From Lacicoccus halitifaciens (lineage in GTDB: Bacteria > Bacillota > Bacilli > Staphylococcales > Salinicoccaceae), in the NCBI RefSeq assembly GCF_040544485.1, contig NZ_JBDZDV010000003.1:193869-257868 (forward strand): a DNA stretch of 64,000 bases. The letters are read 5' to 3'. The notes under the pieces were generated by a model. It was not told the origin of the DNA and searched no databases. It saw nothing but the letters and a program-made list of their open reading frames with translations. A program made the translations under genes and the position numbers. This document shows positions 16,106 through 23,661 of this stretch, piece by piece (positions within the stretch are counted from its first letter, which is position 1; each line of letters starts with the position of its first letter).

Positions 16106-16126
16106 CTGACTCTTAAAAAGTGTCAG
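16106..16126. promoter_or_regulatory. Candidate PdxR operator
   Basis: An imperfect palindrome with arms CTGACTC and GTGTCAG around seven AT-rich bases lies midway between divergent pdxS and pdxR. Its place suits a regulator of both genes. Assignment to PdxR is inferred from context. Confidence 0.45.
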
Positions 16127-16153
16127 AATGATTAATTATATAGGGGTCAGATA

Positions 16154-17488
16154 ATGTATATAAAATTGGATGCAAAAAGTGAAACGAGTTTATATGAACA
16201 GGTCTATCAAGAGATGAAAAGGCGGATTTTAAGCGGCGAGCTCAAAAGCCGGGATAAACTCCCGAGCAAACGACAGCTTGAAATGGACTTGAATATCAGC
16301 ATGACCACAGTTGAACGTGCCTATGCACAGCTCCTTGATGAAGATCTCATATACAGCGTGGAAAAGAGCGGGTTCTTCGTATCTGAAATCGATCTGCTGA
16401 AAACCGCACCGAAAGAGACACCCGTCATCACCAGGCCGGAGCCCGTCAATTACAACCTCAGCCTCGGCGCAATCGACACCACCATCGTCCAAAAAGGCAT
16501 CATCAAGCAGATTTCAAGGGAGGTGTTCGGGGAGGAGGATCTGCTCAACCCCGGGGAGGACAGCGGCGAGCATGCCCTCAGAAAAGCGATTTTCGACTAT
16601 CTTCATTTCAACCGCGGCGTCTCCTGCTCGATCGATCAGATCTTCATCGGCCCCTCGACGGAATACCTGCTGCAGCAGGCTTTATTTTTAATGGATTATC
16701 CGAAAATGACGATTGAAGATCCCGGCTATCCCATAGTTAAAAAAGTCCTTTCCCATTTGAAGTTGTCGTGTGATATCGCGGAAGTCGAAGAAGACGGGAT
16801 CAATATCGAAGATGTCAAAAAACATGAAAACCCAGTGGTGCACATCACGCCTTCCCATCAGTTCCCGAGCGGTGCCGTACTCTCCATGAAGAAGCGTGTG
16901 AAACTTTTGAACTATGCTTTTCTGGACGGCAAATACATCATTGAAGACGATTATGACAGTGAATTCAGATATACGGGCAGGCCCCTGCCGTCACTCCAGG
17001 GGCTTGACCGGAACGAGCGCACCATATATATGAGCACGTTCTCCAAATCGCTCTATCCGTCGCTCAGGCTGTCGGTGATGGTGCTTCCGAAACCGCTGGC
17101 AGAAAAGTATTATGCTGAAAAATTATCCTGCAATGTATCCAGGCAGATGCAGCATATCGTGGCGAGGTATATTTCGGAAGGTTATTTGAACAGGCATATC
17201 AACAGGGTGCGCAAAATATACTCAAGGAAGATGAAGGAGATCACGGACTGGCTTGGGGAACATTTCCCCCAGGTGAGAGTCAGCGGCGAGCATACCGGCA
17301 TGCACTTCGTTTTGAAGTGTCCGGGCAGGGACATCGGCCCGGATATTGAAGCCTACGGCCTGATCAGTAAAAACAATTATTCGGTGAGCGATCATTTCAA
17401 TGATGCGGTAATCATCGGCATCGGTGAAGCGAAGACGGAGGAAATCATCGGCACTCTCAGCCATTTTCTTGGCGATGTATATAAATAA
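16154..17488 (+). CDS. pdxR: MocR-type transcriptional regulator PdxR
   Basis: A 444-residue GntR/aminotransferase fusion. Residues 1-70 form a winged helix (SLYEQVYQEMKRRILSGELK then SKRQLEMDLNISMTTVERAY). The rest is a class I aminotransferase-like domain with the PLP lysine in STFSKSLYPSLRLSVMV near residue 300. Members beside pdxS sense PLP and activate its synthesis, and usually repress themselves. The shared intergenic palindrome fits that control. Confidence 0.9.
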   Translation: MYIKLDAKSETSLYEQVYQEMKRRILSGELKSRDKLPSKRQLEMDLNISMTTVERAYAQLLDEDLIYSVEKSGFFVSEIDLLKTAPKETPVITRPEPVNYNLSLGAIDTTIVQKGIIKQISREVFGEEDLLNPGEDSGEHALRKAIFDYLHFNRGVSCSIDQIFIGPSTEYLLQQALFLMDYPKMTIEDPGYPIVKKVLSHLKLSCDIAEVEEDGINIEDVKKHENPVVHITPSHQFPSGAVLSMKKRVKLLNYAFLDGKYIIEDDYDSEFRYTGRPLPSLQGLDRNERTIYMSTFSKSLYPSLRLSVMVLPKPLAEKYYAEKLSCNVSRQMQHIVARYISEGYLNRHINRVRKIYSRKMKEITDWLGEHFPQVRVSGEHTGMHFVLKCPGRDIGPDIEAYGLISKNNYSVSDHFNDAVIIGIGEAKTEEIIGTLSHFLGDVYK

Positions 17489-17521
17489 AGCTTTCCGGAA
17501 GAATTTCCGGAAAGCTTTATT
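17484..17521. terminator. Bidirectional terminator between pdxR and the citrate transporter
   Basis: A perfect 17-bp inverted repeat (AATAAAGCTTTCCGGAA and its complement) with a 4-nt loop. It overlaps the pdxR stop and ends beside the stop of the opposite gene. Confidence 0.85.
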
Positions 17522-17524
17522 GAT

Positions 17525-18841
17525 TTAATACAGACCCAGGAGGAACCCGACAAAGAGGATCACCAGACTGAAACCCCAGATCCAGAAAAATGCATACTTG
17601 ATGTATCTGCCCATTTCGATTCCTGCGAGCCCGACCGCAAGCCAAAGCGCAGGGGAAAAAGGACTGACGAACGTGCCGATGATGTTGCCGATCAAGAGGG
17701 AATATGCGATTTCAACACTTTCCACACCAAGCGGGCTGACGATGCCTTCAACGATCGGCAGCAGAGCAAAGTAATAGGCATCCGTATTCAGCACCATATC
17801 AAGCGGTACACCAAATGCCCCCACTACATAATGAAGATAAGGGACAATGAACGCCGGGAGTACGCTGACCATGTCTTCAGCCAGGGACTCAAGCATGCCG
17901 CTGTTGTCCATGATGCCGAGGAACGTACCTGCTGCAAGGATGATGCTCCCCATCATGAGCGCGTTCGGTGCATGGCTCGCCAGACGGTCTTTTTGGACTT
18001 CCGCATCCGGGTAGTTCACCAGCATGCCGATACATAAAGCGATCATGAAGATCAGTCCCGCCGGAAGGATGTTCGTCACCAAAGAGATGATGACAACCAC
18101 AACAAGAAGGAGATTGAACCAGAGCAATTTAGGACGTTCAAGATCCTTGCCCTCGGACTCAGAGCCTGTGTTGACGCTGCTTTCAAACATTCCGGCATTA
18201 TCCGGGTTGATGAGCTGCCCTTCTTTTTCTATCCTTTTCTTTTCCATCCAGCCGAGGAATGCAGCAAACAAAATCAATAAGATGATTGCAATGATCTGCA
18301 GAGGGATCAGAGGCGGCCACAGTTCTGCAGCATCCACACCGAGCACGGCTGCAGTACGTCCAAGCGGCCCGGCCCACGGTACCATATTGATGATGCTCGC
18401 ACTCAGGCCAATCAGCAGGACGAGCAGATAAGGACTCATATTGAGCTTCTTGTAGAGCGGCAGCAGCGCCGGTATCGTGATCAGGAATGTCGAGGCGCCC
18501 GCCCCGTCCAGATGGGCGAGTCCGCCGATGATTACGGTGACCATCGCCACGAGGATGACATTCCCCCGTGAGATTTTCACCATATTATGTATTAATGGGT
18601 TGAACATGCCTGAATCCTGCATGATTCCGAAGAATAAAATCGCAAAGATGAACATGATGACCACCGGCAGGACGGAGGCGATGCCTTCGCTGAAAAAGTC
18701 GCTGATTTCTTCAAAGCCGAAACCTGCAATCAGGGCTCCCACCACCGGGACGAGCGTGAGGGCGATGACAGGATGCACCCTCTGGGTGATCAATAATGCA
18801 ACAATCGTTGCGATGATTATAAAAGCGATGATGCTGAGCAT
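17525..18841 (-). CDS. CitMHS-family citrate:proton/metal symporter
   Basis: A 438-residue transporter of the CitM/CitH type, importing citrate as a metal complex with protons. About 12 hydrophobic segments are seen. The N-terminal HPVIALTLVPVVGALIAGFG, the FAILFFGIMQDSGMFNPL segment and GGLAHLDGAGASTFLITIPA match the family. The metal preference cannot be told. GGGG about eight bases before the ATG is the ribosome site. It is monocistronic and would supply carbon from citrate. Confidence 0.88.
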   Translation of the reverse strand: MLSIIAFIIIATIVALLITQRVHPVIALTLVPVVGALIAGFGFEEISDFFSEGIASVLPVVIMFIFAILFFGIMQDSGMFNPLIHNMVKISRGNVILVAMVTVIIGGLAHLDGAGASTFLITIPALLPLYKKLNMSPYLLVLLIGLSASIINMVPWAGPLGRTAAVLGVDAAELWPPLIPLQIIAIILLILFAAFLGWMEKKRIEKEGQLINPDNAGMFESSVNTGSESEGKDLERPKLLWFNLLLVVVVIISLVTNILPAGLIFMIALCIGMLVNYPDAEVQKDRLASHAPNALMMGSIILAAGTFLGIMDNSGMLESLAEDMVSVLPAFIVPYLHYVVGAFGVPLDMVLNTDAYYFALLPIVEGIVSPLGVESVEIAYSLLIGNIIGTFVSPFSPALWLAVGLAGIEMGRYIKYAFFWIWGFSLVILFVGFLLGLY

Positions 18842-18889
18842 AAATGAAACCCCTTTCCAAAATCTCAGCCCGCAAAGGCCAATAAAACT

Positions 18890-18918
18890 ATTTTGACAGA
18901 GGTCAAATTACCGGTCAA
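18890..18918 (-). promoter_or_regulatory. Promoter with TTTGAC palindrome ahead of the citrate transporter
   Basis: On the minus strand TTGACC and CAAAAT are 17 nt apart. The palindrome TTTGAC-CTCT-GTCAAA (18892-18907) overlaps the -10 box, so it is a candidate repressor site. The binding protein is unknown. Confidence 0.55.
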
Positions 18919-18976
18919 GTGCAAATTTTGAGAAAACTGTAATCGGTAACATATATTTCAAAAAAAAGACAAAATT

Positions 18977-19005
18977 AAAAACGCACGGATATTTCCATGC
19001 GTTTT
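18977..19005 (-). terminator. Terminator of the tRNA cluster
   Basis: On the minus strand AACGCATGGA and TCCGTGCGTT pair around AATA, with one G-T pair, followed by TTTAATTTT. Confidence 0.85.
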
Positions 19006-19008
19006 GAG

Positions 19009-19082
<74 letters not shown>

Positions 19083-19108
19083 TTCTTATGTATGTAAATT
19101 AAAAAAAG

Positions 19109-19181
19109 TGGAGACTAGCGGGATCGAACCGCTGACCTCCTGCGTGCAAGGCAGGCGCTCTCCCAGCTGAGCTAAGCCCCC
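19109..19181 (-). tRNA. tRNA-Ala (TGC)
   Basis: A 73-nt tRNA with anticodon TGC in CTTGCAC and a normal T-arm GGTTCGATCC. The acceptor contains G-T pairs. CCA is not encoded. Confidence 0.93.
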
Positions 19182-19210
19182 GTATAACAAATATATTATG
19201 ATAAAAATGA

Positions 19211-19292
19211 TGCGGGTAAGAGGACTTGAACCTCCACGTCCGAAGACACTAGATCCTGATTCTAGCGCGTCTGCCAATTCCGCCATACCCGC
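19211..19292 (-). tRNA. tRNA-Leu (CAG)
   Basis: An 82-nt class II tRNA with the long variable arm TGTCTTCGGACGT. Anticodon loop ATCAGGA gives CAG. Acceptor GCGGGTA / TACCCGC. Confidence 0.94.
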
Positions 19293-19302
19293 GTTGTAAA
19301 AG

Positions 19303-19376
19303 TCGGGAAGACAGGATTCGAACCTGCGACCCCTTGGTCCCAAACCAAGTGCTCTACCAAGCTGAGCTACTTCCCG
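19303..19376 (-). tRNA. tRNA-Pro (TGG)
   Basis: A 74-nt tRNA with acceptor CGGGAAG / CTTCCCG and anticodon loop TTTGGGA (TGG). CCA is not encoded. Confidence 0.95.
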
Positions 19377-19432
19377 TAAAGTTGTTTTAACTGCCTTCAA
19401 AAAAATAAAACGGCATAACCGCTTAATGAAAA

Positions 19433-19507
19433 TGGAGCGGAAGACGGGATTCGAACCCGCGACCCCCACCTTGGCAAGGTGGTGTTCTACCACTGAACTA
19501 CTTCCGC
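19433..19507 (-). tRNA. tRNA-Gly (GCC)
   Basis: A 75-nt tRNA including an encoded CCA. Acceptor GCGGAAG / CTTCCGC with discriminator T; anticodon GCC in TTGCCAA. Confidence 0.95.
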
Positions 19508-19531
19508 AATATGTAAATTGAATTTTAGAAA

Positions 19532-19607
19532 TGGTGGAGAATGACGGGCTCGAACCGCCGACCCTCTGCTTGTAAGGCAGATGCTCTCCCAGCTGAGCTA
19601 ATTCTCC
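19532..19607 (-). tRNA. tRNA-Val (TAC)
   Basis: A 76-nt tRNA including an encoded CCA. Acceptor GGAGAAT / ATTCTCC; anticodon TAC in CTTACAA. First gene of the cluster, about 27 bases from its promoter. Confidence 0.95.
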
Positions 19608-19633
19608 GTTCACCGGATGATGAATACTAATAC

Positions 19634-19663
19634 ATCATAATATATCATCCATTACAATGTCAA
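19634..19663 (-). promoter_or_regulatory. Promoter of the tRNA cluster
   Basis: Consensus TTGACA and TATGAT lie 18 nt apart on the minus strand, just before tRNA-Val. All six tRNAs probably form one transcript. Confidence 0.85.
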
Positions 19664-19695
19664 CACTATCTTAACATTTTAATGTGTAAAAAGGG

Positions 19696-19741
19696 AAAGC
19701 AGGTGGAAAGGCTCAATTAAATTGAGTTTTCCCCCTGCTTT
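19696..19741. terminator. Long hairpin between the peptide gene and the tRNA promoter
   Basis: Outer arms AAAGCAGG and CCTGCTTT enclose a second stem CTCAATT / AATTGAG. On the minus strand it is followed by TTTCCCTTTTT, so it probably ends the short peptide transcript and insulates the tRNA promoter. The T-run is interrupted. Confidence 0.6.
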
Positions 19742-19806
19742 TGGGAGCTAATGTATTTATACAAAAATGTATAACAAGGTCAAAAGTGCTTCTGAAGATT
19801 CATGTC

Positions 19807-19911
19807 TTACATTAAATAAAGGATAGGATCAACCGGCAGACTCTTTGTTCCAACAATTGTGAGTATCCCCGTCAACGCAATAACAGTAACTAAACGTCTT
19901 GCTTTTTTCAT
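19807..19911 (-). CDS. Short hydrophobic peptide, candidate pheromone precursor of the Rgg regulator
   Basis: A 34-codon gene divergent from the rgg-like gene. The product starts MKKARR, continues with a hydrophobic stretch (about residues 7-21, LVTVIALTGILTIVG) and ends TKSLPVDPILYLM. Translation is strongly supported by GGTGGGGGAG five bases before the ATG, and a TATAAT lies about 32 bases further upstream. Streptococcal SHP and ComS precursors share this layout: a basic N-terminus, a hydrophobic core, and a short C-terminal part released and re-imported to bind an adjacent Rgg. The active form might be the last 8-11 residues. It does not resemble a known sequence I can name. A type I toxin-like membrane peptide is the main alternative, but the uncharged C-terminus and the neighbouring regulator favour a signal. 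Confidence 0.72.
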   Translation of the reverse strand: MKKARRLVTVIALTGILTIVGTKSLPVDPILYLM

Positions 19912-19942
19912 AATATCTCCCCCACCTTTTCTTGATGACTTT

Positions 19943-19948
19943 ATTATA
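19943..19948 (-). promoter_or_regulatory. -10 box of the peptide gene
   Basis: Perfect TATAAT. Seventeen bases upstream the -35 position reads TAATGG, a poor match, as expected of an activator-dependent promoter. Confidence 0.6.
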
Positions 19949-19975
19949 CTACGAATATTCTGACTCCATTAACTA

Positions 19976-19991
19976 TTTTCATATATGAAAA
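19976..19991. promoter_or_regulatory. Candidate Rgg operator palindrome
   Basis: TTTTCATATATGAAAA is a perfect 16-bp palindrome centred about 47 bases upstream of the expected start point of the peptide transcript. It directly abuts the weak -35 region, a classic activator position, and lies between the two divergent genes. Confidence 0.55.
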
Positions 19992-20071
19992 CAAAAAGAT
20001 TATAGTTTTCTTTTTACTTCTCCATGACCATGTAGTATCTTTAATGAAAGCTAACATCAGAGGTGAGGAAA

Positions 20072-20944
20072 ATGTCAAATCAATCCATAGGTATGCTGCT
20101 CAGGGACTTCCGGCAGTCAAGGAACCTGACGATGAAGGAAGTCTGTGATACCGATTTGTCAATCGCCCAGTTGTCCAAATTCGAGCGCGGTGTCAGTGAA
20201 CTGACCATCAATAAGCTGCTTGTGATTCTGGACCGGCTCAATATTACCATTGAAGAATTCTTCCATGCTGAAAAAGAGTTTGAACTGAGTGAATTCGAAC
20301 AACTTATAAATGATATGAAAGAACACTACATACAACGTGACGTCGAAAAGATCATTGAACTCAGGGATGCGCAGCTGAAGAAGTACGAAGAACGGGACAT
20401 CAAATTCTTCGAGCTCAATGCGATCATGCTCTCAGCACTGATCAAGGACCTCGATGAAGAGCGGTACGAGAAAAATGAACGGGAAGCCAAATTGATCGAT
20501 CATCTGATGGAAGTGGATCTTTGGTGCAATTATGAAATCGTCCTGTTCGCCAATTCACTCCCCCTCTTCACCATCGAATCACTCGTCATGCTGACCAACG
20601 AGATGATCAACAACACACAGTATTACCGGGTGATCGGCAAACACCGGACGATGACCATCCAGACATTGACGAACGTCATACTGGTCCTTCTGGAAAAAGG
20701 GGAAACCGTGCACAGCAAAAAATTCCATGATATTCTGGAAGAACTGCTGGAGACGGACCAATATCTGCTGTATGAGAAAAATGTCTCTAAATATCTAAGC
20801 GGATTCTACCACTACGTGACAGGTGACGAGGACCGTGGCATACAGTTAATGGAAGAATCCATCCATACGTTTGATATACTGGACCGGAAGCAGCTCGCCG
20901 ACAATTTCAGGATGCACCTCGACAATATTCAAATGCAAAAATGA
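20072..20944 (+). CDS. Rgg/GadR/MutR-like transcriptional regulator
   Basis: A 290-residue cytosolic regulator. Residues 1-66 are an XRE helix-turn-helix of the Rgg subtype (GMLLRDFRQSRNLTMKEV, then AQLSKFERGVSELTINKL and LDRLNITIEEFF). The rest is all-helical and fits the TPR-like peptide-binding domain of RRNPP sensors. Length matches Rgg proteins (about 280-300). ATG is chosen with GAGGTGAGG just upstream; a GTG three codons earlier lies inside that site. The gene is divergent from the short hydrophobic peptide gene, the usual arrangement of Rgg-pheromone pairs. Target genes beyond the peptide itself are unknown; none is obviously attached. Confidence 0.85.
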   Translation: MSNQSIGMLLRDFRQSRNLTMKEVCDTDLSIAQLSKFERGVSELTINKLLVILDRLNITIEEFFHAEKEFELSEFEQLINDMKEHYIQRDVEKIIELRDAQLKKYEERDIKFFELNAIMLSALIKDLDEERYEKNEREAKLIDHLMEVDLWCNYEIVLFANSLPLFTIESLVMLTNEMINNTQYYRVIGKHRTMTIQTLTNVILVLLEKGETVHSKKFHDILEELLETDQYLLYEKNVSKYLSGFYHYVTGDEDRGIQLMEESIHTFDILDRKQLADNFRMHLDNIQMQK

Positions 20945-20968
20945 GCGGAGAAGTTCTCCGCTCATTTT
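20937..20968. terminator. Bidirectional terminator between rgg-like gene and cupin gene
   Basis: AAAATGAGCGGAGAA pairs with TTCTCCGCTCATTTT around one G. The rgg-like stop codon lies inside the stem. Confidence 0.88.
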
Positions 20969-20972
20969 CATT

Positions 20973-21344
20973 TTAAATATCTTTATCTTCCACCGGGCCC
21001 ATCCAGTCCACTTCACCGGCAGTCAATGCCAGATGCACGAGTTCGCTGTCCTTCTTCGCACCGTGCCAATGGACGACGTCCTTATCGATATTGAGGACAT
21101 CACCCGCTTTGATCGTCTGCGGCTCTTTGCCTTCTTCCTGGTACCAGCCTTCACCATGGGTGACGAGGAGCACCTGGCCCACCTCATGCGAATGCCACTT
21201 CGTCCTGCCGCCGGGCTTGAATGTCACATTCGCAATCGGCGTGTTCAACGGGGCATCATCTTTGAAGATTACATTGAAATAAACTTCCCCCGTAAAATGG
21301 TCCGTCCTCTGTTCACCTTCCGGAAAGATTTTTTCTGAAGCCAT
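20973..21344 (-). CDS. Small single-domain cupin protein
   Basis: A 123-residue cupin. Motif 1 is KWHSHEVGQVLLVTHGEG and motif 2 is GDVLNIDKDVVHWHGA, giving the His residues that hold a metal. It resembles the group found with carboxymuconolactone decarboxylase-like proteins, but no partner gene is here and the reaction is unknown. It is monocistronic and convergent with the rgg-like gene. Confidence 0.82.
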   Translation of the reverse strand: MASEKIFPEGEQRTDHFTGEVYFNVIFKDDAPLNTPIANVTFKPGGRTKWHSHEVGQVLLVTHGEGWYQEEGKEPQTIKAGDVLNIDKDVVHWHGAKKDSELVHLALTAGEVDWMGPVEDKDI

Positions 21345-21416
21345 CCCACTTCTCCCCCTTCATTCATTACTGCCTTAAAAATACCATATTGAGTGGAGCC
21401 GGTGAAATGAACAACA

Positions 21417-22688
21417 TCATTCCCTGATCTGGCCGGAACCTTCGACGATATATTTATAGCTCGTCAGCGCTTCTAGACCCATCGGCCCCCTTGCATGCAG
21501 TTTCTGTGTACTGATGCCGATCTCACCGCCGAAGCCGAACATCTCGCCGTCCGAGAAGCGTGTGGATGCATTGACATAAACCGCCGCCGAATCCACTTCA
21601 TTCAGGAAATCCTGTATGGCCTGATAATCCGTCGCAACGATCGCGTCGGAGTGGCCCGTTGAATACTCATCAATGTGCGCAATCGCTTCATCGTAACCGC
21701 CCACGACCTTCACTGCGATATCGTATCCGAGGTATTCATCCGTATAATCGGACTCTCCTGCACTGACTGCACTTTCGACGATCTCACATACCTTTTCATC
21801 GCCGTGTATAGTGACGCCCGCTTCTTCCAGCGCCTTGGCGAACACCGGCAGCATATCCTCCGCCACACTCTCGTCCACAAGCAGCGTCTCCAGTGCGTTG
21901 CATACGGAAACCCTGTGGGTTTTGGCATTGACGATCAGCGAAGAGGCCATTTCCACATCCGCTGAAGCATGCACATACATATGGCAGTTGCCTGTGCCCG
22001 TCTCGATCACCGGCACAGTCGCCTGTTTCAGCACCGCCTGGATCAGGCCCGCGCCGCCCCTCGGTATGAGGCAGTCGACACCTTCATTGAACTGCATGAA
22101 CTGTGTGGCGAGTTCCCTGGACGGATCTTTGATCAGCTGGATGCTCTCCTTCGGCACATTCGTCCCGGCGAGCCCTTCCTGGAGCACTTCAACGAGCGCC
22201 GTATTGCTGTTCAGCGCCTCTTTTCCGCCCCTTAAAATGACGGCATTTCCGGCCTTCAGGCATAACCCTGAAGCATCAGCCGTCACATTCGGGCGCGATT
22301 CGTAAATGATGCCGATGACGCCGAGCGGCACCCTTTTCTTGCTGATTTTAAGGCCTGCCTCGTTGACCCACTGGGCATCACTCTTCGACGTCGGATCTTC
22401 AAGCCCGGCCATCTTTTTAAGTCCGGTCTGCATGCCGGCAAGCCTGTCCGGGTTCAGCGTCAGCCTCTCGATCAATGCATCCGTCAATCCGTTTTCTTTA
22501 CCGTTCTTAATATCTTCTGCGTTCGCTTTCAAAATCTTTTCATGGTTTTTTTCAATTGCTTCGCTCATCGCCAGGAGCGCTGCGTTTTTATCCCCTGCCG
22601 GAAGGCCTCTTAAGACCTTTGCCGCTTTTTTGGCGTTCTTCCCGAGTCCGTACAGTACATTTTCTTCCGTCATCATTGTTTTCATCAT
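21417..22688 (-). CDS. proA: Gamma-glutamyl phosphate reductase
   Basis: ProA reduces glutamyl 5-phosphate to the semialdehyde, the second step of proline synthesis. The 423-residue aldehyde dehydrogenase-like protein has the catalytic Cys in THRVSVCNALETLLV and the cofactor region ESRPNVTADASGLCLKAGNA. The ATG overlaps the proB stop (ATGA); a second ATG follows directly. Proline is a major osmolyte in salt-tolerant cocci, so proBA may serve both growth and osmoprotection. Confidence 0.95.
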   Translation of the reverse strand: MMKTMMTEENVLYGLGKNAKKAAKVLRGLPAGDKNAALLAMSEAIEKNHEKILKANAEDIKNGKENGLTDALIERLTLNPDRLAGMQTGLKKMAGLEDPTSKSDAQWVNEAGLKISKKRVPLGVIGIIYESRPNVTADASGLCLKAGNAVILRGGKEALNSNTALVEVLQEGLAGTNVPKESIQLIKDPSRELATQFMQFNEGVDCLIPRGGAGLIQAVLKQATVPVIETGTGNCHMYVHASADVEMASSLIVNAKTHRVSVCNALETLLVDESVAEDMLPVFAKALEEAGVTIHGDEKVCEIVESAVSAGESDYTDEYLGYDIAVKVVGGYDEAIAHIDEYSTGHSDAIVATDYQAIQDFLNEVDSAAVYVNASTRFSDGEMFGFGGEIGISTQKLHARGPMGLEALTSYKYIVEGSGQIRE

Positions 22689-23521
22689 TCATTCTCCCCC
22701 TGTATCATTAATTCCACTGTTTCTTTTTTGAATAAAGTCCCGACATTCTCACCATTCAATATGTCAAAGACGATCGTCGGATTTTTCGCAGAAGCGATGA
22801 TCATGAGTTTATCATTGTCCATCACACGTTTCGCCGCACCGAGCTTCGTCTCCATACCGCCCGTCGAGAAGACCGAACCGGCACCGCCGGCCATCTCCAG
22901 TATCTCTTCATCGATTTCACCGACGAACGGGATCAGCTTTGCATCCGCTTCCGTATGTGGATTGGCATCGAACAGCCCGTCTATGTCACTCAGTATGATC
23001 AGAAGATCCGCATCCACGACTTCCGAAACCACAGCCGACAGTGTATCATTCTCACCGAACTTTGAGCAGTGGCCGGATTCATCGACATACACCGCATCAT
23101 TTTCATTGATGATCGGAATGATGTTGTTCTTCAGAAGCGTGTTGATGGCGGTCTGACAGTTTGCATATGAATTCGGATAATTGATGATGTCCCGCGTCAT
23201 AAGTATTTGCCCGACATGCTGGTCGTAATGCTGGAAGAACCTGCTGTATAAATTAATCAGTTCCCCCTGGCCGACTGAAGCAAGCGCCTGTTTCTCCGCA
23301 ATGTCCTCCGGGTATTCGTCGAGGTTCATCACGCTCGCCCCGACACCGACGGCACCTGATGCCACAAGGACGACATCGCAGCCCTGCTGGCGCAGGGTTG
23401 CGCACACGAAAGCAAGACGGTCAATCTTATGATAGTCGATTTTATTTATGGATTTCATGATGGAGTTCGTTCCAATCTTAATCACGACACGGTTTACATC
23501 TTTTAAAATATCACGATTCAT
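22685..23521 (-). CDS. proB: Glutamate 5-kinase, short form without PUA domain
   Basis: ProB phosphorylates glutamate, the committed step of proline synthesis. The 278-residue protein holds only the amino acid kinase domain: VVIKIGTNSI, LVASGAVGVG, INENDAV and the GTGGM-like FSTGGMETKL. Many ProB proteins are about 365 residues with a C-terminal PUA domain; that part is absent. ATG is chosen with AGGAG eight bases upstream. It is coupled to proA. Confidence 0.94.
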   Translation of the reverse strand: MNRDILKDVNRVVIKIGTNSIMKSINKIDYHKIDRLAFVCATLRQQGCDVVLVASGAVGVGASVMNLDEYPEDIAEKQALASVGQGELINLYSRFFQHYDQHVGQILMTRDIINYPNSYANCQTAINTLLKNNIIPIINENDAVYVDESGHCSKFGENDTLSAVVSEVVDADLLIILSDIDGLFDANPHTEADAKLIPFVGEIDEEILEMAGGAGSVFSTGGMETKLGAAKRVMDNDKLMIIASAKNPTIVFDILNGENVGTLFKKETVELMIQGENE

Positions 23522-23594
23522 ATTTACCACTCCTGAACTACATAATGATTGTAATTATACATGAATCTGTATATAAATAAAGACCTAAACTCAA

Positions 23595-23608
23595 TGAATA
23601 CGTTTTCA
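23595..23608. promoter_or_regulatory. cre-like site upstream of proBA
   Basis: On the minus strand TGAAAACGTATTCA fits the CcpA cre pattern WTGNAARCGNWWWCAW. It lies about 75-90 bases upstream of proB. The same 14-mer occurs at 49920. Confidence 0.5.
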
Positions 23609-23612
23609 TGAA

Positions 23613-23650
23613 TAAAAAATGCAAAACCCGATACATTCGGGTTCTGCATT
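23613..23650 (-). terminator. Terminator of the folP-lysS operon
   Basis: On the minus strand AATGCAGAACCCGA pairs with TCGGGTTTTGCATT (one mismatch), followed by TTTTATTC. Confidence 0.87.
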
Positions 23651-23661
23651 CTCCACTCGGA

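Noticed and set aside
19086..19613. A 175-residue frame on the minus strand across the tRNA cluster
   Set aside because: It runs through five tRNA genes and their spacers; the peptide is a translation of tRNA sequence.
19757..19774. TTATACA-AAAA-TGTATAA hairpin as a terminator of the peptide gene
   Set aside because: The stem is AT-only and no T-run follows on either strand; the longer hairpin at 19696-19741 is a better candidate.
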